Positions 32,152 to 43,287 of a stretch of 64,000 bases of DNA are shown here, one piece after another. The position numbers and the translations under genes were made by a program. Positions within the stretch are counted from its first letter, which is position 1, and every line of letters starts with the position of its first letter. This stretch comes from Streptomyces rishiriensis (GTDB lineage Bacteria > Actinomycetota > Actinomycetes > Streptomycetales > Streptomycetaceae): contig NZ_BEWA01000024.1 of NCBI RefSeq assembly GCF_003112535.1, positions 62,001-126,000 on the forward strand, read 5' to 3'. Under the pieces are notes generated by a model that did not search any database, had not been told where the DNA came from, and worked only from the letters and a program-made list of their open reading frames with translations.

Positions 32152-32325
32152 GTGGCAGGCGAGCAGAAGTCCAAGGCGAAGATGGAACAGGCCAAGGGCA
32201 AGGCCAAGGAGACGGTCGGCCGAGCCGTGGGCAACGAGAGGCTCGAAGCCGAAGGCCGCGTGGACCAGGCCAAGGGCGACGCGCGACAGGCCAAGGAGAA
32301 GACGAAGGACGTCTTCAAGCACTGA
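32152..32325 (+). CDS. csbD: CsbD-like small stress protein (57 aa)
   Basis: A 57-residue hydrophilic, Lys/Ala/Glu-rich protein with the CsbD repeats KMEQAKGKAKETVGRAVGN and RVDQAKGDARQAKEKTKDV. GTG start with GGGAG eight to ten bases upstream; the ATG triplets just before (32144) are out of frame. CsbD-type proteins are induced by osmotic, oxidative and stationary stress; the biochemical role is unknown. It stands alone between the VOC gene and a strong terminator. Confidence 0.92.
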   Translation: MAGEQKSKAKMEQAKGKAKETVGRAVGNERLEAEGRVDQAKGDARQAKEKTKDVFKH

Positions 32326-32355
32326 GCGAGCGCGCGGACGCCGCGCACACGCGGA

Positions 32356-32387
32356 CAGGCCCCCCGTCCCAGCGGACGGGGGGCCTG
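32356..32387 (+). terminator. Terminator after csbD
   Basis: The arms caggccccccgtcc and ggacggggggcctg pair perfectly over 14 bp with a cagc loop, 30 bases after the csbD stop and before the converging TetR gene. Confidence 0.9.
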
Positions 32388-32430
32388 CCGCATGCGTCGA
32401 ACCGCCCGATGCCGACGGCGCCGGACCGGC

Positions 32431-33117
32431 TCAGCTCTTGCGCCGCCCGATCAGATGCGGCTTGGCCTCCAGGCGTTCCAGGCCGTGCCAGCACAGGTTC
32501 ACCAGATGCGCCGCCACCTCCGCCTTCTTCGGGCGGCGCACGTCCAGCCACCACTGCCCGGTCAGGGCGACCATGCCGACCAGGGCCTGCGCGTAGAGCG
32601 GGGCCAGCTTCGCGTCGAAACCGCGGTTCTTGAACTCGCGGCCCAGGATGTCCTCCACCTGGGTGGCGATGTCCGAGATCAGCGAGGCGAAGGAACCCGT
32701 CGACTGCGGGATGGGGGAGTCGCGGACCAGGATGCGGAAGCCGTCCGTGTACTCCTCGATGTAGTCCAGGAGCGCGAACGCCGCCTGTTCGAGCAGCTCA
32801 CGAGGGTGGCCCGCCGTCAACGACGACGTGACCATGTCCAGCAGCCGGCGCATCTCCCGGTCCACCACGACCGCGTACAGCCCCTCCTTGCCGCCGAAGT
32901 GCTCGTACACCACCGGCTTGGACACCCCGGCCTTCGCCGCGATCTCCTCCACCGACGTGCCTTCGAAGCCCTTCGCCGCGAACAGGGTGCGGCCGATCTC
33001 CAGCAACTGCTGCCGACGCTCCGCCCCCGTCATCCTGGTGCGACGCGCGCGCCGCGGCTTCACTTCACCGCTGGGACTGGAGGTGTTGCTGGGATCGGTC
33101 GCCACGCCGTCAATCAT
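32431..33117 (-). CDS. TetR-family regulator coupled to the desaturase
   Basis: TetR regulator of 228 residues. The HTH is at about residues 30-80: RRQQLLEIGRTLFAAKGFE, TSVEEIAAKAGVSKPVVYEH, FGGKEGLYAVVVDREM. The C-terminal ligand domain has the TetR_C_33-like pattern with GQWWLDVRRPKKAEVAAHLV. The start overlaps the stop of the desaturase gene upstream (ATGA), so the two are one operon. By analogy with DesT and FasR regulators it probably senses acyl-CoAs and controls the desaturase; the site at 34190-34216 is the candidate operator. Confidence 0.93.
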   Translation of the reverse strand: MIDGVATDPSNTSSPSGEVKPRRARRTRMTGAERRQQLLEIGRTLFAAKGFEGTSVEEIAAKAGVSKPVVYEHFGGKEGLYAVVVDREMRRLLDMVTSSLTAGHPRELLEQAAFALLDYIEEYTDGFRILVRDSPIPQSTGSFASLISDIATQVEDILGREFKNRGFDAKLAPLYAQALVGMVALTGQWWLDVRRPKKAEVAAHLVNLCWHGLERLEAKPHLIGRRKS

Positions 33118-34124
33118 GCCGCCTCGACGGTCGCCCTCCCCTGCCGGGAGCCGTCCTCACCGGTGTTACGGCGCGAATCGATACGCGAGCGTGACGGCCA
33201 GCGCACGTCGTACGCCCAGCCGAGCATCTCGAACCACCGGATGAAGCGCGCCGAGGAGTCCACCTGGCCCCGCATCACCCCGTGCCGCGCGGACGTCGGG
33301 TCGGCGTGGTGCAGGTTGTGCCAGGACTCGCCGCAGGACAGGACCGCCAGCCACCACACGTTGCCGGAGCGGTCCCGGGACTTGAACGGACGCTTGCCCA
33401 CCGCGTGGCAGATCGAGTTGATCGACCACGTCACGTGGTGCAGCAGAGCCACCCGCACCAGGGAGCCCCAGAAGAACGCCGTGAACGCGCCCCACCAGGA
33501 CATCGTCACCAGACCGCCCACCAGCGGCGGGATCGCCAGCGACACCACCGTGAACAGCACGAACTGGCGCGAGATCGCACGGATCGCCGGGTCCCTGATC
33601 AGATCCGGCGCGTACTTCTCCTGCGACGTCTGCTCCTCATCGAACATCCATGCGATGTGAGCCCACCACAGGCCCTTCATCAACGCCGGCACGGTCTCCC
33701 CGAACCGCCACGGCGAATGCGGGTCCCCGTCCGCGTCGGAGAACTTGTGATGCTTGCGGTGATCGGCCACCCAGCGCACCAGCGGCCCCTCCACCGCCAG
33801 GGAGCCCATGACCGCCAACGCGATCCGGAGCGGCCGCTTCGCCTTGAACGAACCGTGCGTGAAGTACCGGTGGAAACCGATCGTGATCCCGTGGCAGCCG
33901 AGGAAGTACATGAAGACCATCAGCCCCATGTCCAGCCAGCTCACCCCCCAGCCCCACGCCAGCGGCACCGCCCCCAGCACCGCGAGGAACGGAACGACGA
34001 TGAAGAGCAGCAGCATGATCTGCTCGATCGATCGCTTCTGCTCGCCACCGAGGGTGGCGGAGGGCGTGGTGGCGTCGTCCGGCGTCTTCGAAGGGTCTTC
34101 GATCACGTTGGAACCTGTGGTCAT
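33114..34124 (-). CDS. Membrane acyl-CoA (delta-9 type) desaturase
   Basis: Di-iron membrane desaturase of 336 residues that introduces a cis double bond into fatty acyl chains. ATG 34124 with AGGGGA upstream; an extended frame to 34244 has no SD. The three His boxes are present: HRYFTH at about residue 100, DHRKHHKFSD at about 135 and ESWHNLHHADP at about 275. Four membrane segments flank them (IMLLLFIVVPFLAVLGAVPL, MGLMVFMYFLGC and others). First gene of the desaturase-tetR operon. It should adjust membrane fluidity. Confidence 0.95.
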   Translation of the reverse strand: MTTGSNVIEDPSKTPDDATTPSATLGGEQKRSIEQIMLLLFIVVPFLAVLGAVPLAWGWGVSWLDMGLMVFMYFLGCHGITIGFHRYFTHGSFKAKRPLRIALAVMGSLAVEGPLVRWVADHRKHHKFSDADGDPHSPWRFGETVPALMKGLWWAHIAWMFDEEQTSQEKYAPDLIRDPAIRAISRQFVLFTVVSLAIPPLVGGLVTMSWWGAFTAFFWGSLVRVALLHHVTWSINSICHAVGKRPFKSRDRSGNVWWLAVLSCGESWHNLHHADPTSARHGVMRGQVDSSARFIRWFEMLGWAYDVRWPSRSRIDSRRNTGEDGSRQGRATVEAA

Positions 34125-34189
34125 GCGCGTCCCCTGGGGGGTCTTGGAAGGAGGGAGGATGCCGTGACGCCGGAACCCCGCGTCATTCC

Positions 34190-34216
34190 TACGGTTCCGT
34201 AACCTACGGCAACGTA
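34190..34216. promoter_or_regulatory. Nested palindrome upstream of the desaturase operon
   Basis: The inner arms ccgta (34197-34201) and tacgg (34205-34209) and the outer arms tacg (34190-34193) and cgta (34213-34216) give a symmetric 27-bp element with cctacgg repeated. It is 66 bases upstream of the desaturase start, the expected place for the operator of the coupled TetR regulator. Confidence 0.55.
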
Positions 34217-34415
34217 AGTATGGCAGCGCACCGCCCCGCGGCAAGAGCCCGCCAGCCTGCGCGTCTCCGCGGACACCTATCCTTGGAAACGGTCGGACAG
34301 CGCGGTCCGCTCTGTTTTCTTCCCGGATGTCAGGACCCGTATGCGGCGTCCGCCGCGAGGCCCGGCACCCGAGTTCCCTCCCGGACGAGCTTCAACACTG
34401 CAAGGAGCCGCACCT

Positions 34416-37169
<2,754 letters not shown>

Positions 37170-37231
37170 CCCACACCCTCGCCCATACGCACACCCACGC
37201 CCCACACGCACACGCCCGACACCCACGAAAC

Positions 37232-37271
37232 GACGGCGCCCCCGGGTTCACCCGAACCCGGGGGCGCCGTC
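37232..37271 (+). terminator. Very strong terminator after ppc
   Basis: A perfect 18-bp stem runs from 37232-37249 to 37254-37271 with an accc loop; the arms begin gacggcgccccc and end gggggcgccgtc. It lies between ppc and the converging membrane-protein gene. Confidence 0.95.
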
Positions 37272-37346
37272 ACGTCCACACCAGCCACCACCCGCAACCC
37301 CCCCCCGCAGCAACAACCCCCGTAACGCTCACCACCCCCGCAACGC

Positions 37347-37901
37347 TCACATCGTCAGGAAAGCCGCCGTCAACAACGCCACCCCCGAGCCCGCCAGCAC
37401 CCACCCCGCCCGCACCCGCCCCAGACCGCCCGCCACCACCACCGACGCCAACAGCAACGCCCCACCCAACGGCACCCACGCCAACAACACCCCCGCAGGC
37501 CCCGACCGCACCGCCTCGTCCGAGCCCGGCTTGAGCACCACCGCGTACCTCCCCCCGACCCGCACCGCCACCGAGTCCTCGATCACAACCCGCGCACGAG
37601 CCGTCGAACCCGCCGACACCGGCGCATACCGCCCCGCACACCACCCCCCGTCACACCGCGCCACCGCCACCGTGCCCCGCTCCCGCCCCTTCGTCAGCAT
37701 CACGTGCTGCGCCGCACCCCAGGAACCCCACACCCCCGCCACCAGGATCACCACCGCGACCGCGCCCATCGCCACGAACCGCCCCCACCGCAACGCCGCC
37801 GCCGACCCCCCGGCCGGCCCCCTCCACGAGGAACTCCGACGACGATGGGACCGGACGGCAACGGCAGACATGGCCGGGATCATTGGCCATGCCCGAACCA
37901 C
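37347..37901 (-). CDS. Two- or three-pass membrane protein of unknown function (184 aa)
   Basis: After a basic N-terminus (RSHRRRSSSW) there is a membrane segment at about residues 43-63 (FVAMGAVAVVILVAGVWGSW). An extracytoplasmic domain of about 75 residues contains CDGGWCAGRY, where the two Cys could bond, and VVIEDSVAVRVGGRYAVVLKPG. Two C-terminal membrane segments follow (VPLGGALLLASVVVAGGL and GWVLAGSGVALLTAAFL). The exact start is unsure: GTG 37901, ATG 37883 or ATG 37871. It converges on ppc and lies 23 bases downstream of pth, so it may be in the pth unit. No family recognised. Confidence 0.8.
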   Translation of the reverse strand: MVRAWPMIPAMSAVAVRSHRRRSSSWRGPAGGSAAALRWGRFVAMGAVAVVILVAGVWGSWGAAQHVMLTKGRERGTVAVARCDGGWCAGRYAPVSAGSTARARVVIEDSVAVRVGGRYAVVLKPGSDEAVRSGPAGVLLAWVPLGGALLLASVVVAGGLGRVRAGWVLAGSGVALLTAAFLTM

Positions 37902-37924
37902 ACGTCAACCTCCCGAACGACGGA

Positions 37925-38521
37925 TCAGGAGTTGTACGTGCTCTGCGCCCGCTCCAACCCCTCCAGCACCAACGCCTCCACCGCGTCCGCCGCCCGGTCC
38001 ACGAAGTAGTCCAGCTCCTTGCGCTCCGCCGACGCGAAATCCCTCAACACGAAATCCGCCACCTGCATCCGGCCCGGCGGCCGCCCGATCCCGAACCGCA
38101 CCCGGTGGTACTCCGCGCCCATCGCCTTCGTCATCGACTTCAGACCGTTGTGCCCGTTGTCCCCACCGCCCAACTTCAACCGCAGCACCCCGTAGTCGAC
38201 GTCCAGCTCGTCGTGCACCGCCACCACATTCCCCAACGGCACCTTGTAGAAGTCCCGCAACGCGTTCACCGGACCACCCGACAGATTCATGAACGACATC
38301 GGCTTCGCCAGCACCACCCGCCGGCTCCCCACGCCCGGCGGACCCACCCGCCCCTCCACCACCTGCGCCTGCGCCTTGCCCGCACGCTTGAACCTGCCCC
38401 CCATCCGCCCGGCCAGCAGATCGGCCACCATGAAACCGACGTTGTGCCGGTTCATCGCGTACTCCGGACCCGGATTGCCCAGGCCCACGATCAGCCAGGG
38501 CGCACTGGCATCGGTCGTCAC
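37925..38521 (-). CDS. pth: Peptidyl-tRNA hydrolase
   Basis: Essential esterase that recycles peptidyl-tRNA released from stalled ribosomes. GTG 38519-38521 is chosen because GAGGAG lies eight bases upstream; the GTG at 38527 is too close to it. The product has 198 residues. Active-site motifs: GLGNPGPEYAMNRHNVGFMV with Asn and the catalytic His, LAKPMSFMNLSGG, VAVHDELDVDYG with the Asp, and GHNGLKSM. The order pth-rplY-prs-glmU is standard in actinobacteria. Confidence 0.97.
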   Translation of the reverse strand: MTTDASAPWLIVGLGNPGPEYAMNRHNVGFMVADLLAGRMGGRFKRAGKAQAQVVEGRVGPPGVGSRRVVLAKPMSFMNLSGGPVNALRDFYKVPLGNVVAVHDELDVDYGVLRLKLGGGDNGHNGLKSMTKAMGAEYHRVRFGIGRPPGRMQVADFVLRDFASAERKELDYFVDRAADAVEALVLEGLERAQSTYNS

Positions 38522-38633
38522 GTCCACGTCTCCTCGACTCGACTTACGGGGGCTGCTGACAGGGGCTACAGGCACGGGCTCCAGGCAGGAGCCGGAAGCG
38601 GGAACCGCACCGCACACAGGGACCATACGCAGA

Positions 38634-38659
38634 CCGCCGCTCCCCGGGGGAAGCGGCGG
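38634..38659 (-). terminator. Hairpin between rplY and pth
   Basis: The arms ccgccgct and agcggcgg form an 8-bp stem 25 bases past the rplY stop codon. The loop (ccccggggga) is itself palindromic. Possible terminator or attenuator between the two genes. Confidence 0.55.
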
Positions 38660-38683
38660 CCGACGGAACGTTGATCCGGAAGA

Positions 38684-39268
38684 TCAGGCCTCGGTGGTCT
38701 CGGCCTCGGTCTCGGCCGGGGCCTCCTCCGCCTGGGCGGCCAGCACCTGGAGGACGACCGCGTCTTCGTCGATCACCAGCGTGGTGCCCTTGGGCAGCGG
38801 GATGTCCTTCGCGAGGATGGAGGCGCCGGCCTCCAGGCCCTCGATGGAGACGGTGACCGACTCGGGGATGTGCGTGGCCTCGGCCTCGACGGTCAGCGTG
38901 CTCAGCACGTGCTCGAGCAGGTAGGCGCCCGGCGCCAGGTCGCCCTCGGTGTGCACGTAGACCTCGACGTTGACCTTCTCGCCGCTGCGGACCAGCAGCA
39001 GGTCGACGTGGTCGAGGAAGCCCTTGATCGCGTCACGCTGCACGGCCTTCGGGATGGCCAGCTGCGTCTTGCCCTCGAGCTCCAGGCTCAGCAGGACGTT
39101 CGGGGTGCGCAGCGCCAGCTGGAGCTCGTGGCCCGGCAGCGTGATGTGCATCGGCTCGGCGCCGTGACCGTAGACGACGGCGGGAACCTTGCTGGCACGA
39201 CGGATACGGCGGGCGGCGCCCTTGCCGAACTCGGTGCGGGTCTCGGCTGCGAGCTTGACCTCGGCCAT
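38684..39268 (-). CDS. rplY: 50S ribosomal protein L25/general stress protein Ctc
   Basis: Two-domain L25/TL5/CTC protein of 194 residues that binds 5S rRNA. ATG 39268 (GGAG upstream); the frame extends further 5' without an SD. The N-terminal domain (MAEVKLAAETRTEFGKGAAR, VPAVVYGHGAEP) is the L25 beta-barrel. The C-terminal TL5 domain covers about residues 95-180 and is followed by an acidic Glu/Ala tail (AEEAPAETEAETTEA) usual in Streptomyces. Follows prs in the unit. Confidence 0.96.
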   Translation of the reverse strand: MAEVKLAAETRTEFGKGAARRIRRASKVPAVVYGHGAEPMHITLPGHELQLALRTPNVLLSLELEGKTQLAIPKAVQRDAIKGFLDHVDLLLVRSGEKVNVEVYVHTEGDLAPGAYLLEHVLSTLTVEAEATHIPESVTVSIEGLEAGASILAKDIPLPKGTTLVIDEDAVVLQVLAAQAEEAPAETEAETTEA

Positions 39269-39490
39269 GTTCACTCCTCGTAGAACTGGGGAAAGGTGGT
39301 CACCCGGCCAAACCATCGGCCTGCTACGAAGAGCGCGTCGATAACGGACCGCCGTACACACGCGCAACGCACGCGTACGGCCTCCCTCGCCGAGCAACTG
39401 GGACAGTCTACGCGGCGGGAAGGCCGTACAAGAAATCGATCTAGACGAGGACCGTCACGGCGGCCCACACAGCGACCGTCAGCGTGGCCG

Positions 39491-40465
39491 TCACTGCTCG
39501 TCGAACAGGCTCGTCACCGAACCGTCCTCGAACACCTCGCGCACCGCGTTGGCGATCGTCGGCGCGATCGACAGCACCGTGATCTTGTCGACCTCCAGCT
39601 CACCCGGCGTCGGCAGGGTGTTGGTGAAGATGAACTCGCTCACCTTGGAGTTCTTCAGACGGTCGGCCGCCGGACCCGACAGCACACCGTGCGTCGCCGT
39701 CACGATGACGTCCTCGGCGCCGTGCGCGAACAACGCGTCGGCCGCCGCACAGATCGTGCCGCCCGTGTCGATCATGTCGTCCACGAGAACGCAGACGCGA
39801 CCCTTGACCTCGCCCACGACCTCGTGGACCGTCACCTGGTTCGCCACGTCCTTGTCACGCCGCTTGTGCACGATCGCCAGCGGCGCGCCCAGCCGGTCGC
39901 ACCAACGGTCGGCCACCCGCACGCGGCCCGCGTCCGGCGACACGACGGTCAGCTTCGCCCGGTCCACCTTGCTGCCCACGTAGTCCGCGAGCAACGGCAG
40001 GGCGAAGAGGTGGTCCACCGGACCGTCGAAGAAACCCTGGATCTGGTCCGTGTGCAGATCCACCGTCAGGATCCGGTTCGCACCCGCCGTCTTCATCATG
40101 TCCGCGATCAGACGGGCCGAGATCGGCTCCCGCCCACGGTGCTTCTTGTCCTGCCGCGCGTAACCGTAGAACGGCACGATCACGGTGATCGAACGGGCCG
40201 ACGCACGCTTCAACGCGTCGATCATGATCAACTGCTCCATGATCCACTTGTTGATCGGAGCCGTGTGGCTCTGGATCAGGAAGCAGTCCGCACCGCGCGC
40301 CGACTCCTGATACCGCACATAGATCTCACCATTGGCGAAATCGAAGGCCTTCGTCGGGACGACCCCGACACCCAGCTGGTGGGCGACCTCCTCGGCAAGC
40401 TCGGGGTGGGCGCGGCCGGAGAAGAACATCATCTTCTTCTCGCCGGTCGTCTTGATCCCGGTCAC
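39491..40465 (-). CDS. prs: Ribose-phosphate pyrophosphokinase
   Basis: PRPP synthetase of 324 residues, supplying PRPP to purine, pyrimidine, His and Trp synthesis. N-terminal MMFFSGRAHPELAEEVA, then YARQDKKHRGREPISARLIADM (ATP-binding flexible loop), DLHTDQIQGFFD, and the PRPP motif VCVLVDDMIDTGGTICAAADAL. GTG start. Next to glmU, as in nearly all bacteria, linking nucleotide and UDP-GlcNAc supply. Confidence 0.97.
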   Translation of the reverse strand: MTGIKTTGEKKMMFFSGRAHPELAEEVAHQLGVGVVPTKAFDFANGEIYVRYQESARGADCFLIQSHTAPINKWIMEQLIMIDALKRASARSITVIVPFYGYARQDKKHRGREPISARLIADMMKTAGANRILTVDLHTDQIQGFFDGPVDHLFALPLLADYVGSKVDRAKLTVVSPDAGRVRVADRWCDRLGAPLAIVHKRRDKDVANQVTVHEVVGEVKGRVCVLVDDMIDTGGTICAAADALFAHGAEDVIVTATHGVLSGPAADRLKNSKVSEFIFTNTLPTPGELEVDKITVLSIAPTIANAVREVFEDGSVTSLFDEQ

Positions 40466-40599
40466 AGCACTGTCTCCTCAGAGGTGTCTCAGCTGGATGT
40501 CGAGAAACCACGCCGCTGGGCGCGACGAGGCCGTCTCAGCTGGTGGGGTGCGGGTGTGCACTTATCACGGTACGCCGAGTCCGACGCGCCTGTTTCCGG

Positions 40600-42048
40600 T
40601 CAGCCTTCGCTCTCCGCCTCGCGGGACGCCGTCTCCGCCGCCTTCGCCGCCGCACTGCCAGGACGCTTACGAGCCACCCAACCCTCGATATTCCGCTGCT
40701 GGCCACGGGCCACAGCCAACGAACCGGGCGGCACATCCTTCGTGATCACGGACCCGGCGGCGGTGTAAGCACCGTCCCCGACCGTGACAGGCGCCACAAA
40801 CATGTTGTCCGAACCCGTCCGGCAATGCGACCCGACGGTGGTGTGATGCTTGTCCTGTCCGTCGTAGTTCACGAACACGCTCGCAGCGCCGATGTTCGAG
40901 TACTCACCGATCGTCGCGTCCCCGACATAGGACAGGTGCGGGATCTTCGTCCCCTCGCCGATGGAGGCGTTCTTCGTCTCCACGTACGTGCCGATCTTGC
41001 CCTTCGCACCCAGACGCGTACCCGGCCGCAGATACGCGAACGGCCCCACCGACGCGTTCGCGCCGATCCGCGCGCTGTACGACACCGTGTTGTCCACCCG
41101 CGCCCCCGCACCGACCTCCGTGTCCGTCAGCCGGCAGTTCGGACCCACCTCCGCGCCCTCACCCAGGTGCGTGGAACCGTGCAACTGCGTACCCGGGTGG
41201 ACGACCGCGTCCTGCTCGAACGTCACCGTCACGTCCACCCACGTCGACGCCGGGTCCACGACCGTCACGCCGGACAGCATCGCCGCCGTCAGCAACCGGT
41301 CGTTCAGAATCCGACGCGCCTCGCTCAGCTGCACCCGGTTGTTGATGCCCGCGATCTCACGGTGATCGGCGGCGACCGACGCACCGACCCGGTGACCGGC
41401 CTCACGCAGGATCCCCAGCACATCCGTCAGGTACTCCTCGCCCTGACTGTTGTCCGTGCGCACCTTCTTCAACGCGTCCGCCAACAGCTGCCCGTCGAAC
41501 GCGAACACCCCGGAATTGATCTCCCGGATCGCCCGCACCGACTCCGACGCGTCCTTGTGCTCCACGATCCCCGTGACCGCACCCGACGCCTCGTCCCGCA
41601 CGATCCGCCCGTAACCCGTCGCATCCGGCACCTCGGCCGTCAGCACCGTCACCGCGTTCCCGTCCGCCTGATGCGTCGCAGCGAGCTGCGCCAGGGTCGC
41701 GCCGGTGAGCAGCGGAGTGTCGCCGCAGACGACCACCACGGTCCCCTCGACAGCGCCGCCGAGCTGCTCCAGCCCCATCCGCACGGCGTGACCGGTGCCG
41801 TTCTGCTCCTCCTGCACGGCGGTGCGCACGGCGGCGTCGACCTCGGCGAGGTGCGCGGTGACCTTCTCGCGGGCGTGCCCGACGACGACGACCAGGTTCT
41901 CCGGGTCCAGTTCGCGGGCGGCGGCCAGCACATGGCCCACGAGGCTGCGGCCGCTGATCTCGTGCAGGACCTTCGGTATGGCCGACTTCATACGGGTGCC
42001 CTCACCCGCTGCGAGTACGACGACGGCTGCCGGGCGAATGGCGCTCAC
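40600..42048 (-). CDS. glmU: Bifunctional GlcN-1-P acetyltransferase / GlcNAc-1-P uridyltransferase
   Basis: Makes UDP-N-acetylglucosamine for peptidoglycan in two steps. The N-terminal Rossmann pyrophosphorylase begins VVVLAAGEGTRMKSAIPKVLH and has CGDTPLLTG. From about residue 255 the left-handed beta-helix shows hexapeptide repeats (VHPGTQLHGSTHLGEGAEVG, GPFAYLRPGTRLGAKGKIGT), with FVNYDGQDKHHTTVG and the acetyltransferase site. 482 residues, GTG start. The Ala/Glu-rich C-terminal tail is dispensable in other species. Confidence 0.97.
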   Translation of the reverse strand: MSAIRPAAVVVLAAGEGTRMKSAIPKVLHEISGRSLVGHVLAAARELDPENLVVVVGHAREKVTAHLAEVDAAVRTAVQEEQNGTGHAVRMGLEQLGGAVEGTVVVVCGDTPLLTGATLAQLAATHQADGNAVTVLTAEVPDATGYGRIVRDEASGAVTGIVEHKDASESVRAIREINSGVFAFDGQLLADALKKVRTDNSQGEEYLTDVLGILREAGHRVGASVAADHREIAGINNRVQLSEARRILNDRLLTAAMLSGVTVVDPASTWVDVTVTFEQDAVVHPGTQLHGSTHLGEGAEVGPNCRLTDTEVGAGARVDNTVSYSARIGANASVGPFAYLRPGTRLGAKGKIGTYVETKNASIGEGTKIPHLSYVGDATIGEYSNIGAASVFVNYDGQDKHHTTVGSHCRTGSDNMFVAPVTVGDGAYTAAGSVITKDVPPGSLAVARGQQRNIEGWVARKRPGSAAAKAAETASREAESEG

Positions 42049-42121
42049 GGAGTTGCCCTTCGGCTGTGGAGAGGTGGGGACATCCGAAGGATACCGGGGC
42101 GTTTCCGGGGGGACATGAGAG

Positions 42122-42149
42122 CGGGCCCCGACAGTGATGTCAGGGCCCG
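42122..42149 (-). terminator. Hairpin downstream of tRNA-Gln
   Basis: The arms cgggccccgaca and tgtcagggcccg pair over 11 of 12 positions with a gtga loop, 10 bases past the tRNA 3' end and 74 bases before glmU. Confidence 0.7.
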
Positions 42150-42158
42150 GCTCGGCAG

Positions 42159-42230
42159 CTCCGCCGGCTGGATTCGAACCAGCGTCTCAAGGCTCCAAAG
42201 GCCTGCGGGATGCCGCTACCCCACGGCGGA
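42159..42230 (-). tRNA. tRNA-Gln (anticodon UUG)
   Basis: 72-base cloverleaf on the minus strand. Acceptor arms TCCGCCG and CGGCGGA pair and the discriminator is G. The D arm is GGGGTAGCGGCATCCC. The anticodon loop CTTTGGA gives UUG, reading CAA. The T arm is CTGGTTCGAATCCAG. CCA is not encoded. It lies between glmU and the HTH/LAGLIDADG-like gene; gene order suggests the ancestral tRNA-Gln at this locus. Confidence 0.95.
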
Positions 42231-42245
42231 TTGCTGCCCTAAACA

Positions 42246-43127
42246 CTACCGGAGGCAGGGAGGGGCATGATCCCGCCCGGCCGAGTCCACCATGCCGGAC
42301 CACCAGCCTTCGATCCGGCGGTACAGGTCGGCTCCTTGTAGCACTCGAATCACCAGGCAGCCTCGGTAGTTCTCGCCGACGTTCTTGCGGACGGTCTTGG
42401 GGTTGTGCTTCTTGATCGTCGTCTTCTGGAGGGCGGAGGCGTCAATGCCCACGAGCTCTGCCCAGTACCGCTCGGCGCTCCTGACGTCCGCGGTCATGTG
42501 GATCATCAGCCGGTACGTCAGGCGTTCGGGCCCCACGCCCAGGAGGTTGAGCCACGAGAGATAGAGCCGGATCACTCCGGGATCACTGTTGACGAAGAGA
42601 ACGCTCTCGCGGCGGGCGTAGGGCTTGTCCTTCGAGCCCTCGGCCCAGTAGAGGGCGACGCCCGCGACGAACAGATCGCGGGCGGACATCTCGCCGATCT
42701 GTTCCGCTGCCGCAGCCTTGGTCCGCTGTCGCGCCTCGTCCCGCACGGCCAGCTCGTGCTCCCACCTCAGCCGGTTCGCCAGCCGAGCCTGTTCCGCGGA
42801 TGTGCGCCGCTCCGGCTTGGGCAGGTCCCGCACCCAGAGGGAGATCGAGCTCTTCGAGCAACCCAGCTCCACCTGGATCCGGTCGTACGTCCAACCCTGG
42901 AGTCGTAGCTCGCGTGCCCTGTCCCGGAGGTCGTCCTTGGCGTTCGGGCGCTTCGTCCAGTCCGGCGGGGGCTCGCCCTCCAGGAGGCGGTTGAGGATGT
43001 CGTTGTTGTGGACGTGGAGCCGGTCGCGGATCTGGCGTCGGCTGAGGCCCTCACGTCGCAGGGCGAGCGCCCGTTCGCGGAGGTCTTCGAAGTCCGCGTA
43101 CTTGCCATGGGTATGTGCCATGCGCAT
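42246..43127 (-). CDS. HTH protein with LAGLIDADG-like endonuclease fold (293 aa)
   Basis: The N-terminus has two resolvase-like helix-turn-helix segments (about 17-50, LRREGLSRRQIRDRLHVHNN; about 70-105, LRLQGWTYDRIQVELGCSKS, SISLWVRDLP). A basic helical linker (RDEARQRTKAAAAEQIG) precedes a C-terminal domain at about 150-285 with ALYWAEGSKDKP, VLFVNSDPGVIRLYLSWLNL and LGVGPERLTYRL, the spacing seen in LAGLIDADG homing-endonuclease folds. RGCLVIRVLQGADLYRRIEG closes the domain. The acidic residue in the LAGLIDADG helix is Glu (AEGS). Start ATG 43127 or 43121. It starts 15 bases from a tRNA gene. It could be a domesticated homing-nuclease-like DNA-binding protein; activity unknown. Confidence 0.8.
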   Translation of the reverse strand: MRMAHTHGKYADFEDLRERALALRREGLSRRQIRDRLHVHNNDILNRLLEGEPPPDWTKRPNAKDDLRDRARELRLQGWTYDRIQVELGCSKSSISLWVRDLPKPERRTSAEQARLANRLRWEHELAVRDEARQRTKAAAAEQIGEMSARDLFVAGVALYWAEGSKDKPYARRESVLFVNSDPGVIRLYLSWLNLLGVGPERLTYRLMIHMTADVRSAERYWAELVGIDASALQKTTIKKHNPKTVRKNVGENYRGCLVIRVLQGADLYRRIEGWWSGMVDSAGRDHAPPCLR

Positions 43128-43287
43128 ACCGTCTGGGCGGAATGCTGGGTTCCGGGATCGAACGGGTCTGGTTCAGCAGTTCGAGGGATACCGGTGGGTT
43201 TCGATGTTGTTCGGTTACGGTGTGTGGTGTGGGGCGGTCGGAGAAAGTCGCCGGAAAAGGCGGGGGCCGCGCCCGTAGGGTGGAGTC

